In this document: one piece after another, positions 33,847 to 43,118 of the stretch
How the letters are laid out: every line of letters starts with the position of its first letter
Position numbering within the stretch: position 1 is the stretch's first letter
Origin: an uncultured Collinsella sp.
GTDB taxonomy: Bacteria > Actinomycetota > Coriobacteriia > Coriobacteriales > Coriobacteriaceae
Assembly (NCBI GenBank): GCA_900542165.1
Contig: UQMM01000004.1
Location: forward strand, 43,811-107,810
DNA: 64,000 nucleotides
Reading direction: 5' to 3'
Made by a program: the position numbers and the translations under genes
The notes under the pieces: generated by a model
Database searches by the model: none
What the model was told of the DNA's origin: nothing
The model's input: only the letters and a program-made list of their open reading frames with translations

Positions 33847-35517
33847 ATGGCAGCTAAAAAATCATCTCCCTTGAAGATCATTCCGCTCGGCGGCCTTGAC
33901 GGCATCGGCAAGAACATGACGGTCTTCGAATGCGGCGACGACATGGTGCTCGTTGACGCTGGCCTCATGTTCCCCGACGATTCCCAGCCCGGTATTGACC
34001 TGGTGCTTCCCGACTACACCTATGTTCTGGAGAACGAGGAGAAGCTCCGCGGTATCGTCGTCACCCACGGCCACGAGGACCACACCGGTTCGCTTCCGTA
34101 TCTGCTGCAGGACCTCAACAACAAGGTGCCCATCTTCTCGAGCAAGCTGACGCTTGGCTTTATCGAAGGCAAGCTTTCTGAGTTCCGCATCCGCGCACCC
34201 AAGTTCCGCGAGGTTAAGGGCGGCAGCCATGTCAACCTCGGCGGCATCTCGCTCGACTTCTTCTCGATGACGCACTCCATCCCCGGCGCTCTGGGCGTGT
34301 TCATTCGCACCAATCAGGGCACCGTTATGCACACTGGCGACTTTAAGCTCGACCAGACGCCCATCGATGGTGTCACGCCCGACTATGCCGCTATCAGCCG
34401 CTTTGCCAAGCAGGGCATCGACCTGTTGCTGTCCGACTCCACCAATGCCACGGTTCCCGGCTTTACCAAGTCCGAGGCCGAGGTTGGTCCCAACCTACTG
34501 CATGCCATCAAGAACGCCCCGGGTCGCGTGTTCGTCGCTTCGTTCTCGAGCCATATCCATCGTTTGCAGCAGATCTGCGATGCCGCCCGCAAGTGCGGCC
34601 GTAAGGTCGTTGTGACCGGTCGCTCCATGCTCACCAACACCCGCGTCGCGCGCGAGCTGGGTTACCTCAACATCGACGATGCCGATATCATCGATGCCTT
34701 CGATATCGATAACCTGCCCGACGACAAGATCGTCGTCATGTGCACCGGTTCGCAGGGCGAGCCGCTGTCGGCCCTGTCCCGCATGGCCAATGGCGAGCAC
34801 AAGACGCTCTCTATCCACGAGGGCGATACCGTCATCCTCTCGGCAACTCCCGTTCCCGGCAACGAGAAAGCCGTTCAGCAGGTCGTCAACAGCTTGGCCA
34901 AGCTCGGCTGCGACGTGTGGGATAAGAACCGTGCTCTTGTCCACGTCTCGGGCCACGGCAGCCAGGAGGAGCTTAAGCTCCTGATGGCCATGGCCAAGCC
35001 CACGTACTTTATGCCGGTTCACGGTGAGGCCGTGCATCTGCGCGCCCATGCCCAGCTGGCCCGCAAGATGGGCATCAAGGATGATCACATCTTTATCCTC
35101 GATAACGGCGACACGCTCGAGATGCGCGGTGGTATCGTCAAGCGTGGTACGCCCGTCGAGTCCGGCGTCGTCTACGTCGACGGCCTGCGTATCGGCGATA
35201 CCGACCCCATCGTCCTGCGCGATCGCCAGAAGCTCGCCAATGACGGTATGGTCACGGCCGTCGCCATCGTCTCGCTCAAGCACAAGAAGATTGAGGCCAT
35301 CGAGTTCTCGGGCCGCGGCGTCTCGTTTGCCATCGACGACCAGTTCTCCGAGGATGCCTCCGCGTCTATTATGAAGACGATTGAGAAGGGCAAGTTCAGC
35401 TTTACGAGCAGCGGTTCCGATGCCATTCGCAAGGCCGTGCGCGACTCGCTCTCTAACTTTATCTGGAGTCGTACGCGCACTCGTCCGATGATCATCCCGG
35501 TCGTCATGGAGGTTTAG
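33847..35517 (+). CDS. rnj: Ribonuclease J
   Basis: Metallo-beta-lactamase/beta-CASP ribonuclease with endo- and 5' exonuclease activity. The 556-residue protein has the metal motif HGHEDH at 74-79, MHTGDFKLD, then the beta-CASP motifs and a C-terminal RNase J domain. It carries HVSGHGSQEE and MPVHGE, typical of the family. Unlike mycobacterial forms there is no long basic N-terminal extension. The ribosome-binding site GAAAGGA is rather far (about 14 nt) from the ATG. RNase J, RNase Y and PNPase all occur within 15 kb. Confidence 0.96.
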   Translation: MAAKKSSPLKIIPLGGLDGIGKNMTVFECGDDMVLVDAGLMFPDDSQPGIDLVLPDYTYVLENEEKLRGIVVTHGHEDHTGSLPYLLQDLNNKVPIFSSKLTLGFIEGKLSEFRIRAPKFREVKGGSHVNLGGISLDFFSMTHSIPGALGVFIRTNQGTVMHTGDFKLDQTPIDGVTPDYAAISRFAKQGIDLLLSDSTNATVPGFTKSEAEVGPNLLHAIKNAPGRVFVASFSSHIHRLQQICDAARKCGRKVVVTGRSMLTNTRVARELGYLNIDDADIIDAFDIDNLPDDKIVVMCTGSQGEPLSALSRMANGEHKTLSIHEGDTVILSATPVPGNEKAVQQVVNSLAKLGCDVWDKNRALVHVSGHGSQEELKLLMAMAKPTYFMPVHGEAVHLRAHAQLARKMGIKDDHIFILDNGDTLEMRGGIVKRGTPVESGVVYVDGLRIGDTDPIVLRDRQKLANDGMVTAVAIVSLKHKKIEAIEFSGRGVSFAIDDQFSEDASASIMKTIEKGKFSFTSSGSDAIRKAVRDSLSNFIWSRTRTRPMIIPVVMEV

Positions 35518-35518
35518 T

Positions 35519-38299
35519 TTGGCGCGCGGATCTGCACAAAACGCCAAAGGCAATAAAGCCAACAACCAACCGGCATCTGCTAAGGGTGCCGGTTCCCATC
35601 TTCGTGCCAATAAGGGCCACGAGACCGACTTCGACGATTTTGAGCCCCTGGTCGAGCCCTCGGCCAACCGCGATATCGCCGGCGTGGTCATCGCCGTTTT
35701 GGCGATTGCGTCCTTCATTGCCGTGATTTCGCCGGCGACTGCACCCGTTACGGCTGCGGTTGCCGGTTTCTACCACCTGGGCTTTGGTCTGGGCGCCTAC
35801 GTGCTGCCGATCGTTATTTTGCTGTTTGCCGCCACGCTCTTTTTAGGCGAGGACTCGCCGCTCAACGTGCGCTCTGTTGCGGGCGGAGCCGTGGTCTTTA
35901 TCGCCGTCGTCTCCATTCTTTCGCTGATGGTGCCGGGTACGAGTGTCTCGTGTGACCTTATGTTCACGCCGCAAAATTTGTCCGCCTCGGGTGGCTACAT
36001 CGGTGCGTTTATTGCGAGTGCACTGCAGAATGCCCTGGGTAAGCCTATCGCGATGGTAGTCCTGTTGGGCCTTGTCGTCGTGGGCTTGGTCATCATCGGC
36101 TTTTCGGTGGGTGGCGTGCTGCGCTCTGCTCGCGACCGTGCGGCCGATTTTGCCGAGCGCCGTCGTGCCGATGTCAACGCCAGCCCGTGGGGTGACGACG
36201 AAGCCCTGTCGGTGCCCGGCGTTGCCCGTCCGCACCTGAGCATTCTTCGTCAAAAGGGCTCCGATGCTGCCGTGACCACGGTCATGGGCAACGATGTGGA
36301 CCCGGTTTTGGACGATGACGACGAGGACGAGAATCCGTTTGTCGACGTGTCCGAGTCGGTTGAGGTTGAGCGCGCTAAGACGACGCTGCTGCCGCGCCGC
36401 CATGCCAAGAAGGGCAAGGCTGCGCCTAAGCTCAATACAAGCGAGCCCGACCCGTCTTGGTCCGATAGCGAGATTGAGCTCACCGAGGGCGATGACGAGG
36501 ACGACGAGGCTCCGATTGAGACCGCAAAGACAACTTTGCTGCCGCGTCGCCATGCAAAGCGCGACCAGGTAACCGGCCAGCTTTCGATGGAAGACGACCC
36601 CGATAAGATCGACGAGTTCGAGCCGCCGTTTGCCGTGAATCCTGTCTCGGCAGCACCTCAGATTCCCGACTTCTTGAAGCATCCCAAGGTTGCCGATGCG
36701 CCTGCCTCGAGTGCCGTCGAATCGGCTGCGGCTAGCGATGGGGGAGCGGACGGTGGCGCCGCAGATAACGAGGGCGAAGAAGAGGACGGCCTCAAGCTTC
36801 CGCCGCTCGAGATCCTGCACGCCAACCCGCAGTCGGCGTCCTCCGCGTCATCTGACAAGGAGCTGGAACAGACTGCCGAGTCACTGCAATCCACCTTGCT
36901 TGAGTTTGGCCGCAGTGCCCGCGTGGTCGGCTGGATCGCCGGCCCCACGGTGACGACCTTTAAGCTGCAACCTGGCGAGGGCGAGCGCGTGAGCAAGATT
37001 TCGAGCCTCGAGGACGATATCGCGCTTTCGCTCGCTGCTCAGTCGGTGCGCATCTTTGCCCCGATCCCCGGTTCCTCGCTTGTGGGTATCGAGATTCCCA
37101 ATCGCAAGCGCCAGAACGTCAACCTGGGCGACGTGCTTCCCTATGTGAAGGGCGGTCCGCTCGAGCTGGCCATCGGTCGAGATGCCGAGGGCACGCCGGT
37201 CGTCGCTGACCTCGCCAAGATGCCCCACCTGCTGATCGCCGGCACGACCGGTTCTGGTAAGTCGGTGATGATCAATTCCATCATCACGACCCTGCTCATG
37301 CGAGCCCTTCCCGAGGACGTTCGCCTGATCATGGTCGACCCCAAGCGCGTCGAGCTTGCGGGCTATAACGGTTTGCCGCATCTCTATGTGCCCGTGGTGA
37401 CCGAGCCCAAGCAGGCCGCGAGCGCTCTGCAATGGGCCGTGTCCGAGATGGAGCGTCGCCTGAAGGTCTTCGAGCGTCTCAACGTGCGTAAGATCTCGAC
37501 CTACAACGAAAAGCAGGCCGCCGGCGAGTTTGAGCATTACGACAACCCGCCCCAAAAGATGCCCTATCTGGTCATTATCATCGACGAGCTTTCGGACCTG
37601 ATGATGGTCGCCGGCAAGGATGTCGAGGCCTCGATCGTTCGTATCGCCCAGCTGGGCCGTGCCGCCGGTATACACCTTATCGTGGCTACGCAGCGCCCCA
37701 GCTCCAACGTGGTGACGGGCCTCATCAAGGCCAACATCACCAACCGCATCGCCTTTAACGTCGCCACGGGCATCGACTCGCGCGTCATTATTGACCAGAT
37801 GGGTGCCGAAAAGCTCACCGGTTTGGGCGACATGCTGTTCTCCAAGGTCGACTGGGGCAAGCCTCGCCGTATCCAGGGCTGCTTTGTCTCGGATGACGAA
37901 ATCAACGAGATTGTCGAGTTCGTCAAGTCGCAGAGCGAGCCCGACTACCACGAGGAGATTCTGTCTGCCGTGGCGCCCGCTTCCATGTCCATGGCGGGTG
38001 GCGGCGGTATTGTCCGCACCGGAGTAGCCGAGCCGCAAGACGATGATCCGCTCATTTGGGAAGCCGCCCATATTGTGGTGGAATCGCAGCTTGGCTCCAC
38101 ATCTGGCCTGCAACGTCGTCTGAAGGTTGGCTATGCGCGTGCCGGGCGTATTATGGACATGCTGGAAGAAAAGGGTGTCGTCGGCCCGCCCGACGGTTCC
38201 AAGCCGCGTGAGGTCCTGTTGGACGAGGAGGGGCTTGCCGCGCTGGAATCTGTCGACGCCGAGATGGCACGTGAAGATCGTGAGTTTGGAGGATTCTGA
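35519..38299 (+). CDS. ftsK: DNA translocase FtsK/SpoIIIE
   Basis: Septum-located motor that pumps chromosomal DNA during division. Of 926 residues, about 60-200 carry the membrane helices and about 205-460 an acidic linker. The motor follows with Walker A GTTGSGKSVM near 578 and Walker B VIIIDELSDLMM. The end is a gamma winged-helix domain (LQRRLKVGYARAGRIMDMLE) that reads FtsK-orienting DNA motifs. The linker contains a repeated segment, AKTTLLPRRHAKK near 286 and AKTTLLPRRHAKR near 336. It starts at TTG 35519 with GGAGG upstream, 1 bp after the rnj stop. Confidence 0.95.
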   Translation: MARGSAQNAKGNKANNQPASAKGAGSHLRANKGHETDFDDFEPLVEPSANRDIAGVVIAVLAIASFIAVISPATAPVTAAVAGFYHLGFGLGAYVLPIVILLFAATLFLGEDSPLNVRSVAGGAVVFIAVVSILSLMVPGTSVSCDLMFTPQNLSASGGYIGAFIASALQNALGKPIAMVVLLGLVVVGLVIIGFSVGGVLRSARDRAADFAERRRADVNASPWGDDEALSVPGVARPHLSILRQKGSDAAVTTVMGNDVDPVLDDDDEDENPFVDVSESVEVERAKTTLLPRRHAKKGKAAPKLNTSEPDPSWSDSEIELTEGDDEDDEAPIETAKTTLLPRRHAKRDQVTGQLSMEDDPDKIDEFEPPFAVNPVSAAPQIPDFLKHPKVADAPASSAVESAAASDGGADGGAADNEGEEEDGLKLPPLEILHANPQSASSASSDKELEQTAESLQSTLLEFGRSARVVGWIAGPTVTTFKLQPGEGERVSKISSLEDDIALSLAAQSVRIFAPIPGSSLVGIEIPNRKRQNVNLGDVLPYVKGGPLELAIGRDAEGTPVVADLAKMPHLLIAGTTGSGKSVMINSIITTLLMRALPEDVRLIMVDPKRVELAGYNGLPHLYVPVVTEPKQAASALQWAVSEMERRLKVFERLNVRKISTYNEKQAAGEFEHYDNPPQKMPYLVIIIDELSDLMMVAGKDVEASIVRIAQLGRAAGIHLIVATQRPSSNVVTGLIKANITNRIAFNVATGIDSRVIIDQMGAEKLTGLGDMLFSKVDWGKPRRIQGCFVSDDEINEIVEFVKSQSEPDYHEEILSAVAPASMSMAGGGGIVRTGVAEPQDDDPLIWEAAHIVVESQLGSTSGLQRRLKVGYARAGRIMDMLEEKGVVGPPDGSKPREVLLDEEGLAALESVDAEMAREDREFGGF

Positions 38300-39828
38300 T
38301 GGCTGCACGCTTTGGTGACATGCTGCTCGAGCAGCGTCGCCGGATGGGCCTTTCCATTCAGCAGGTCGCCAACACCATCAAAATCAGGCCGCAGATCATC
38401 GAGTTTTTCGAGACCGGTAACTTTGCTTCGATGCCGCCGCGCGGCTATGCGCAGGGCATGATTTCGAGCTATGCTCGCTTTTTGGGCCTCAATCCGCGCG
38501 AGGTCGTCAATGCCTACTTTGACGACCTGATGGCATACGAACGCGAGACGTCGCAGCAGGGCGGTCGTTTTCAGGACGCCGCCGGCTACGTCAATTCGCG
38601 TTCCTCGGTCGATAACGGGCGCTTCCTGATGGTTCAGGGCGGTCGTTCAACCCGCTATGGACAGCGTCCTCAGCAGGCCGGTTATATTACTGAGACGGGT
38701 TCGGGCGAGGAGATTCGCTCACAGCGTGACCGGTTCCGCAGTACGCCGATGCCCGAGGACCGTGCACTTCCCGCTGCCCGCGGCGTGGCGCGTGACCCTC
38801 GTGCCGGCTACGGCGACGGCGGCTATTCCGATCGCGGTTACCGTGGTGCCTCTATGGGACGCTCTCGCGGTGGCTATTCGGATGCCGATACCACGCAGGT
38901 GACGCCGCGTCTTCGCTCTCAATCACAGCCGTATGGCCAGCGCTCTTCGGCTCCGCGTTCGGTCCAGCGTGGCTATCAAGGCCGCGGTGAACTTGCGCCC
39001 CGCTCGGGTCAGCGCAGCCTTCAGGGCCAGGGCGGCTATCGCGGCCGTTCCGATAGCAATCGCGGTCGTATGCCTCAGGGAAGCGGCCGCAGCAGTTCCG
39101 GTCGTGGACGCGGCGGATCACGTACTCCTCAAAACAACGGGCTCGATCCGCGTATCGTCTACGCCGGCATCGGTGCCGTTGTGCTGCTGTTGATTGTGCT
39201 CATCGTGGTGCTTCTACGTGGCTGCGCATCTTCGGCGCCCGAGAACACGCCCGAGACGCCCACTGCTACCAAGATGACGACCAAGAAGTCTTCTAAGAAG
39301 ACCGAAACGGTCGACGAGGACGATGACACCGATGAGGCGACGGATGAGTCGACTGATTCGGACGCTACCAAGACGACGGCCAAGAAGGAAGAGAACGAGG
39401 TCACGAAGGTCAAAGTCTCCGTTGCCAAGGGAAAGACCGCGTGGATTGAGGTCAAGGTTGACGGCAAGTCGGTCTATGGCGCCCAGGCGACTGGCCCCTT
39501 TGAGCAGGAGTACACGCCCGAGTCTTCGATCGAGATCACCACGTCCAAGCCTTCCGATGTCACCGTTACCAAGAACGGTGAAAAGGTTCGTTACGATACC
39601 AAGACCTCGGGCGTGGCGCGTGTGACGATCACCGTTCCCAAGAAGGAGACGTCTGATTCCGAGAATGGTGAAAGTTCTGATGGTACCGACACCACCGATG
39701 GTACCGATGCCACCGACGGTACCGATGCCACCGACGGTACCGATGCCCAGTCCACGGATGGCGCCGATACCGCAACTGACGGTCAGACACCCACCGATTC
39801 TACCGACAATTCGTACGATAGCTACTAG
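38299..39828 (+). CDS. RodZ-like membrane protein with HTH
   Basis: A 509-residue protein of RodZ-like layout: a cytoplasmic helix-turn-helix at about 5-70 (LLEQRRRMGLSIQQVANTIK, then GYAQGMISSYARFLGL), a long Arg/Gly/Tyr-rich basic region, one transmembrane helix at about 288-309, and an outer domain resembling DUF4115 (KGKTAWIEVKVDGKSV). RodZ links MreB to elongation of the wall, but no mre genes are present here. The C-terminus ends in TDGTDA repeats. The start overlaps the ftsK stop by one base (TGATG type). Confidence 0.8.
   Translation: MAARFGDMLLEQRRRMGLSIQQVANTIKIRPQIIEFFETGNFASMPPRGYAQGMISSYARFLGLNPREVVNAYFDDLMAYERETSQQGGRFQDAAGYVNSRSSVDNGRFLMVQGGRSTRYGQRPQQAGYITETGSGEEIRSQRDRFRSTPMPEDRALPAARGVARDPRAGYGDGGYSDRGYRGASMGRSRGGYSDADTTQVTPRLRSQSQPYGQRSSAPRSVQRGYQGRGELAPRSGQRSLQGQGGYRGRSDSNRGRMPQGSGRSSSGRGRGGSRTPQNNGLDPRIVYAGIGAVVLLLIVLIVVLLRGCASSAPENTPETPTATKMTTKKSSKKTETVDEDDDTDEATDESTDSDATKTTAKKEENEVTKVKVSVAKGKTAWIEVKVDGKSVYGAQATGPFEQEYTPESSIEITTSKPSDVTVTKNGEKVRYDTKTSGVARVTITVPKKETSDSENGESSDGTDTTDGTDATDGTDATDGTDAQSTDGADTATDGQTPTDSTDNSYDSY
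39681..39748 (+). repeat. 18-bp tandem repeat at the 3' end of the RodZ-like gene
   Basis: Almost four units of TGGTACCGATGCCACCGA (first copy slightly diverged) in frame, encoding DGTDAT-type hexapeptides. It could vary in copy number between strains. Confidence 0.8.
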
Positions 39829-39854
39829 GCCGCTCGTACGCGAAAGGAAACATC

Positions 39855-40352
39855 ATGGCTAAAGATTCCAGCTTCGACGTCGTGTCCGAGGTCAACATGC
39901 AAGAGGTCGACAACGCCTTCCAGCAGACCACGCGCGAGATTTCCCAGCGCTATGACCTTAAGGATTCCGGCGCCACGATCGAGCTTTCGAAGGGCGACAA
40001 GCTCTTTACGATCAACGCCCCGGCCGACTTTGTCTCCAAACAGATTGTTGACGTGCTGAGCTCCAAGCTCATCAAGCGCGGCATCGACCTCAAGGCTGTC
40101 TCGTGGGATGCTCCGCAGGCGGCATCGGGTGGCACCGTGCGCGTGCTCGGCCATATCGTCGAGGGTATCGACCAGGCGACCGCCAAGAAGATCAACAAGG
40201 ACATCAAGGATCAAAAGCTCAAGGTCAAGGTGACCATCGAGGCCGACAAACTGCGTGTTTCCTCTGCTTCGAAGGACGCGTTGCAGACCGTGATTCAGTT
40301 CCTGCGCGACCAGGACTACGGCCAGCCGCTGCAGTTCACCAACTACCGCTAA
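39855..40352 (+). CDS. yajQ: YajQ family nucleotide-binding protein
   Basis: A 165-residue protein of the YajQ/UPF0234 family with two ferredoxin-like domains. It begins MAKDSSFDVVSEVNMQEVDNA, with RYDLKDSGATIEL, and ends LRDQDYGQPLQFTNYR as is usual. Some members bind cyclic di-GMP and act with transcription factors; others bind nucleotides or tRNA. The role here is unknown. AAAGGA precedes the ATG. It sits between the division genes and rimO. Confidence 0.9.
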   Translation: MAKDSSFDVVSEVNMQEVDNAFQQTTREISQRYDLKDSGATIELSKGDKLFTINAPADFVSKQIVDVLSSKLIKRGIDLKAVSWDAPQAASGGTVRVLGHIVEGIDQATAKKINKDIKDQKLKVKVTIEADKLRVSSASKDALQTVIQFLRDQDYGQPLQFTNYR

Positions 40353-40379
40353 TATCAATCGAAAGGACCGCTCTCCAAC

Positions 40380-41729
40380 ATGGATACACCGTTGGGCTCC
40401 GTGCTCTACATCACCCTCGGGTGCGCTAAGAACGAGGTTGACACCGACCGCATGCGTTCTCTTTTGACCGCCGCGGGCTACGAGGAGGCATTCGACCCGC
40501 AGGATGCCGATATCGCCATCGTCAATACTTGCTCGTTCCTCGCCTCCGCAACGTCCGAGAGCATCGAGACCACGCTCGAGCTCGCCAACGAGGTTCAGGA
40601 CGGCGTTCGTTCTTGTCCCATCGTCATGTGCGGCTGCGTGCCGTCGCGCTATGGCGATGACCTGCCTGACGAGCTGCCCGAGGTCGCTGCCTTTGTGAAG
40701 GCCGACGAGGAAGATGGCATCGTGGCGGTCATCGATGGCGTGCTGGGTGTCGAGCGTGAGATTGCAGCCTATATCCCGCAGGTCAAACGTACCGTCGAGG
40801 GTGCTGTCGCTTACGTCAAGATTTCCGATGGCTGCAACCGCTTCTGCAGCTTCTGCATGATTCCCTACATCCGCGGCCGCTATCATTCGCGCAATGCCGA
40901 GAGCATCATCTCCGAGGTGCGCGACCTGGTTTCCGGCGGTGTGCGCGAGATCGTGCTGATCGGCCAGGACACGGGCATCTGGGGTACCGACTTTGCCGAC
41001 GAGGACGTCGCCGATGGCTCGCCGCGCAATCTGGCGCAGCTGCTGCGTGCCGTCGCCGAGGCCGTGCGCCCGCACAACGTCTGGGTCCGCGTGCTCTATC
41101 TGCAGCCCGAGGGCATGACTGACGAACTCATCGAGACGATTCGCGATACGCCCGAGGTGCTGCCCTATATCGATATCCCCGTGCAGCACTGCGACGCGCG
41201 CATCCTTAAGGCTATGCGCCGTTCTGGTTCGCGCCAGGAGCTCGAGGACCTGTTCCGCGATCTGCGTGAGCGTATCCCCGGCATCGTGATCCGTTCCACG
41301 GCCATGGTCGGCTTCCCGACCGAGACCGACGACGAGTTCCGCGACCTTATCGACTTTATGGACACCGTCGGCTTTGACTACACGAGCGTCTTTGCCTACT
41401 CGCAGGAGGAGGGCAGCCTGGCCGCTAAGATGGAGGGCCAGGTCGACGAAGAGGTCAAGCTCGAGCGCGCCCAGGAGGCCATGGACCTGGCCGAGTCGCT
41501 CGGTTTTGCCGCCACGGCGGCTCATGTGGGCGAGCGCGCCCAGGTGATCGTCGACGGTATCGAAGAGACCGAGGATGGCGCCGAGCTGATCGGCCATGCC
41601 TGGTTCCAGGCGCCCGATTCCGATGGCGCGGTGCATCTGGACGCCAGCGAGGCGTCCGTGGGCGATATTCTGACCGTCGAGTTTACCGATAGCTTCTGCT
41701 ATGAGCTTATCGGTCATGTTGTGGAGTAG
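40380..41729 (+). CDS. rimO: Ribosomal protein S12 methylthiotransferase
   Basis: Radical SAM enzyme that methylthiolates Asp of ribosomal protein S12. The 449-residue protein has TLGCAKNEVDTDRM (the RimO-specific GCxKNxVD), NTCSFL and CGCVPSR as the N-terminal cluster cysteines. CNRFCSFC at about 152-159 is the SAM cluster, followed by a C-terminal TRAM domain. Distinct from mtaB and miaB elsewhere in the window. Confidence 0.95.
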   Translation: MDTPLGSVLYITLGCAKNEVDTDRMRSLLTAAGYEEAFDPQDADIAIVNTCSFLASATSESIETTLELANEVQDGVRSCPIVMCGCVPSRYGDDLPDELPEVAAFVKADEEDGIVAVIDGVLGVEREIAAYIPQVKRTVEGAVAYVKISDGCNRFCSFCMIPYIRGRYHSRNAESIISEVRDLVSGGVREIVLIGQDTGIWGTDFADEDVADGSPRNLAQLLRAVAEAVRPHNVWVRVLYLQPEGMTDELIETIRDTPEVLPYIDIPVQHCDARILKAMRRSGSRQELEDLFRDLRERIPGIVIRSTAMVGFPTETDDEFRDLIDFMDTVGFDYTSVFAYSQEEGSLAAKMEGQVDEEVKLERAQEAMDLAESLGFAATAAHVGERAQVIVDGIEETEDGAELIGHAWFQAPDSDGAVHLDASEASVGDILTVEFTDSFCYELIGHVVE

Positions 41730-41738
41730 GAGAGCGTC

Positions 41739-42377
41739 GTGGCTAACGAGAGCAATAAGGAACTGACGAGTGTCTGGACGCCCGCCAACATCGTGACGTG
41801 CGTTCGCATCGTCTTTATCCCGGTGTTCATGATCGTGTCGGCGCTTTCTCACACGAGTGTTGCCGGTACGGATTGGAGCACCTTCGACGGCCCGCTCGCC
41901 GCCGCTGCCTTCATTCTGTATGTGATCCTGTCGTGCACCGATAAGGTCGACGGTTATCTGGCGCGTTCGCGCAACGAGATCACCGACTTCGGTAAATTCT
42001 TGGACCCCATCGCCGATAAGCTGCTCGTGTTCTCGGCCCTGCTGCTGTTCTTGGATTTTGGTATGGTGACCGTGTGGTCCGTGTTCATTATCCTGTTCCG
42101 CGAGCTGCTGGTGAGCGCCCTTCGCATGGTCGCGAGTGCGGCCGGTGTGGTCGTTGCGGCCGATAAGCTCGGCAAGTACAAGACGGCAACCACGATGGTC
42201 TCCATTTGCGGTTACCTGTGCGTTTTTGCTATGGCCGGCTTGCACCTTGGCCCGGTGGCGCTGACGCTCGGCATCTACTCGGTGTCGCGCTTCCTGTACG
42301 CCGTTGCCGTTGTCCTGACCGTTATCTCGGGCGCCCAGTACTTCTGGAACTGCCGCAAGATCGTCTTTTCGGTCTAG
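41739..42377 (+). CDS. pgsA: CDP-diacylglycerol-glycerol-3-phosphate 3-phosphatidyltransferase
   Basis: Makes phosphatidylglycerol phosphate at the membrane. The 212-residue protein has several helices and the CDP-alcohol phosphotransferase motif in DKVDGYLARSRNEITDFGK followed by LDPIADK (D-x2-DG-x2-AR-x8-G-x3-D-x3-D). Typical neighbours are rimO, cinA and recA, as in many Gram-positive-type genomes, which supports pgsA rather than another family member. GTG start after AGGAGAG. Confidence 0.93.
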   Translation: MANESNKELTSVWTPANIVTCVRIVFIPVFMIVSALSHTSVAGTDWSTFDGPLAAAAFILYVILSCTDKVDGYLARSRNEITDFGKFLDPIADKLLVFSALLLFLDFGMVTVWSVFIILFRELLVSALRMVASAAGVVVAADKLGKYKTATTMVSICGYLCVFAMAGLHLGPVALTLGIYSVSRFLYAVAVVLTVISGAQYFWNCRKIVFSV

Positions 42378-42383
42378 GTCCTG

Positions 42384-42920
42384 GTGGGTATGACGGACTC
42401 TTTTGAGCAGATTTCCGCACATAACGAGGAGCTGGCGCGCGATATCGTCGAGCGCGCGAGCGCTCGGGGTGTGACGGTTTCGACGGCCGAGTCGCTGACG
42501 GCGGGTATGATCGCCTCGACGATTGCGGATATCCCGGGCGCCTCGGCGGTGCTGCGTGGCGGTGCGGTAACCTACTGCGATGAGATTAAGCATCGCGTGC
42601 TGGGTGTTGAGCAGGAGACGTTCGACCGCTACACCGCGGTGTCGCATCAAACTGCGCGCGAGATGGCGTCGGGTTCGCTGGAGCTGTACCAGAGCGATAT
42701 TGCAGTGAGCGCAACGGGTTATGCCGGCCCCGGCGGTGGTACTGAGGACGATCCTGCTGGCACTTTCTATATTGGCTGGGCACATCGTTCCGCCGATGGG
42801 GGAGTGCCGGTCGTGGACTCTGTGCGCTGCCACTATGAGGGCGACCGTTCGTGTGTTCGTGCCCATGCGGTCACGGAGGCATTGGGTCGCATTGCCCTTG
42901 TGCTCAACTCTATGGAATAG
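42384..42920 (+). CDS. pncC: CinA-type nicotinamide-nucleotide amidase
   Basis: A 178-residue protein that corresponds only to the C-terminal amidase domain of CinA (PncC), which deamidates NMN. Motifs are VSTAESLTAGMIASTIADIPG, GGAVTYCDEIKHRVLGV and ATGYAGPGGG. The N-terminal MoaB-like domain of full CinA is absent. Start GTG 42384, or ATG 42390. The pgsA-cinA-recA order is conserved and often competence-related. Confidence 0.92.
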   Translation: MGMTDSFEQISAHNEELARDIVERASARGVTVSTAESLTAGMIASTIADIPGASAVLRGGAVTYCDEIKHRVLGVEQETFDRYTAVSHQTAREMASGSLELYQSDIAVSATGYAGPGGGTEDDPAGTFYIGWAHRSADGGVPVVDSVRCHYEGDRSCVRAHAVTEALGRIALVLNSME

Positions 42921-42927
42921 ACGTGTT

Positions 42928-42954
42928 TTAAGGGGCCTCCGGGCCCCTTAATTG
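42928..42954 (+). terminator. Terminator of the yajQ-pncC run
   Basis: TTAAGGGGCC / GGCCCCTTAA with loop TCCG is followed by TTG. The stem is strong but the T run is short. Confidence 0.7.
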
Positions 42955-43024
42955 TGGAGATAGGGACCTTAGGCTCATTTGGCGTTTGTGCTGGTTGTAG
43001 ACGTATTTTTGCCTGCCTTGTTCA

Positions 43025-43090
43025 TATTTGGTCCTTTGTGGTCAAGCATTTGGTCAGTGTTTGGTCGGCGTTTGGTTGGGTTTTGGAAAG
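43025..43090 (+). repeat. Six 11-bp phased TTTGG units before recA
   Basis: Four consecutive 11-mers CATTTGGTCAG, TGTTTGGTCGG, CGTTTGGTTGG and GTTTTGGAAAG occupy 43047-43090. A further copy in exact phase starts at 43025, with a degenerate unit between. The array ends about 30 bp upstream of the recA -35. One unit per helical turn suggests stacked protein binding on one DNA face. The same unit occurs twice before comEA. Confidence 0.6.
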
Positions 43091-43118
43091 GTCGGCTGCA
43101 TATGATTTATCTGGACGG

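Noticed and set aside
39825..42866. Open frame of about 1010 codons on the minus strand across yajQ, rimO and pgsA
   Set aside because: Spans three well-supported plus-strand genes and has a His/Arg-rich, domain-free translation; codon-bias shadow.
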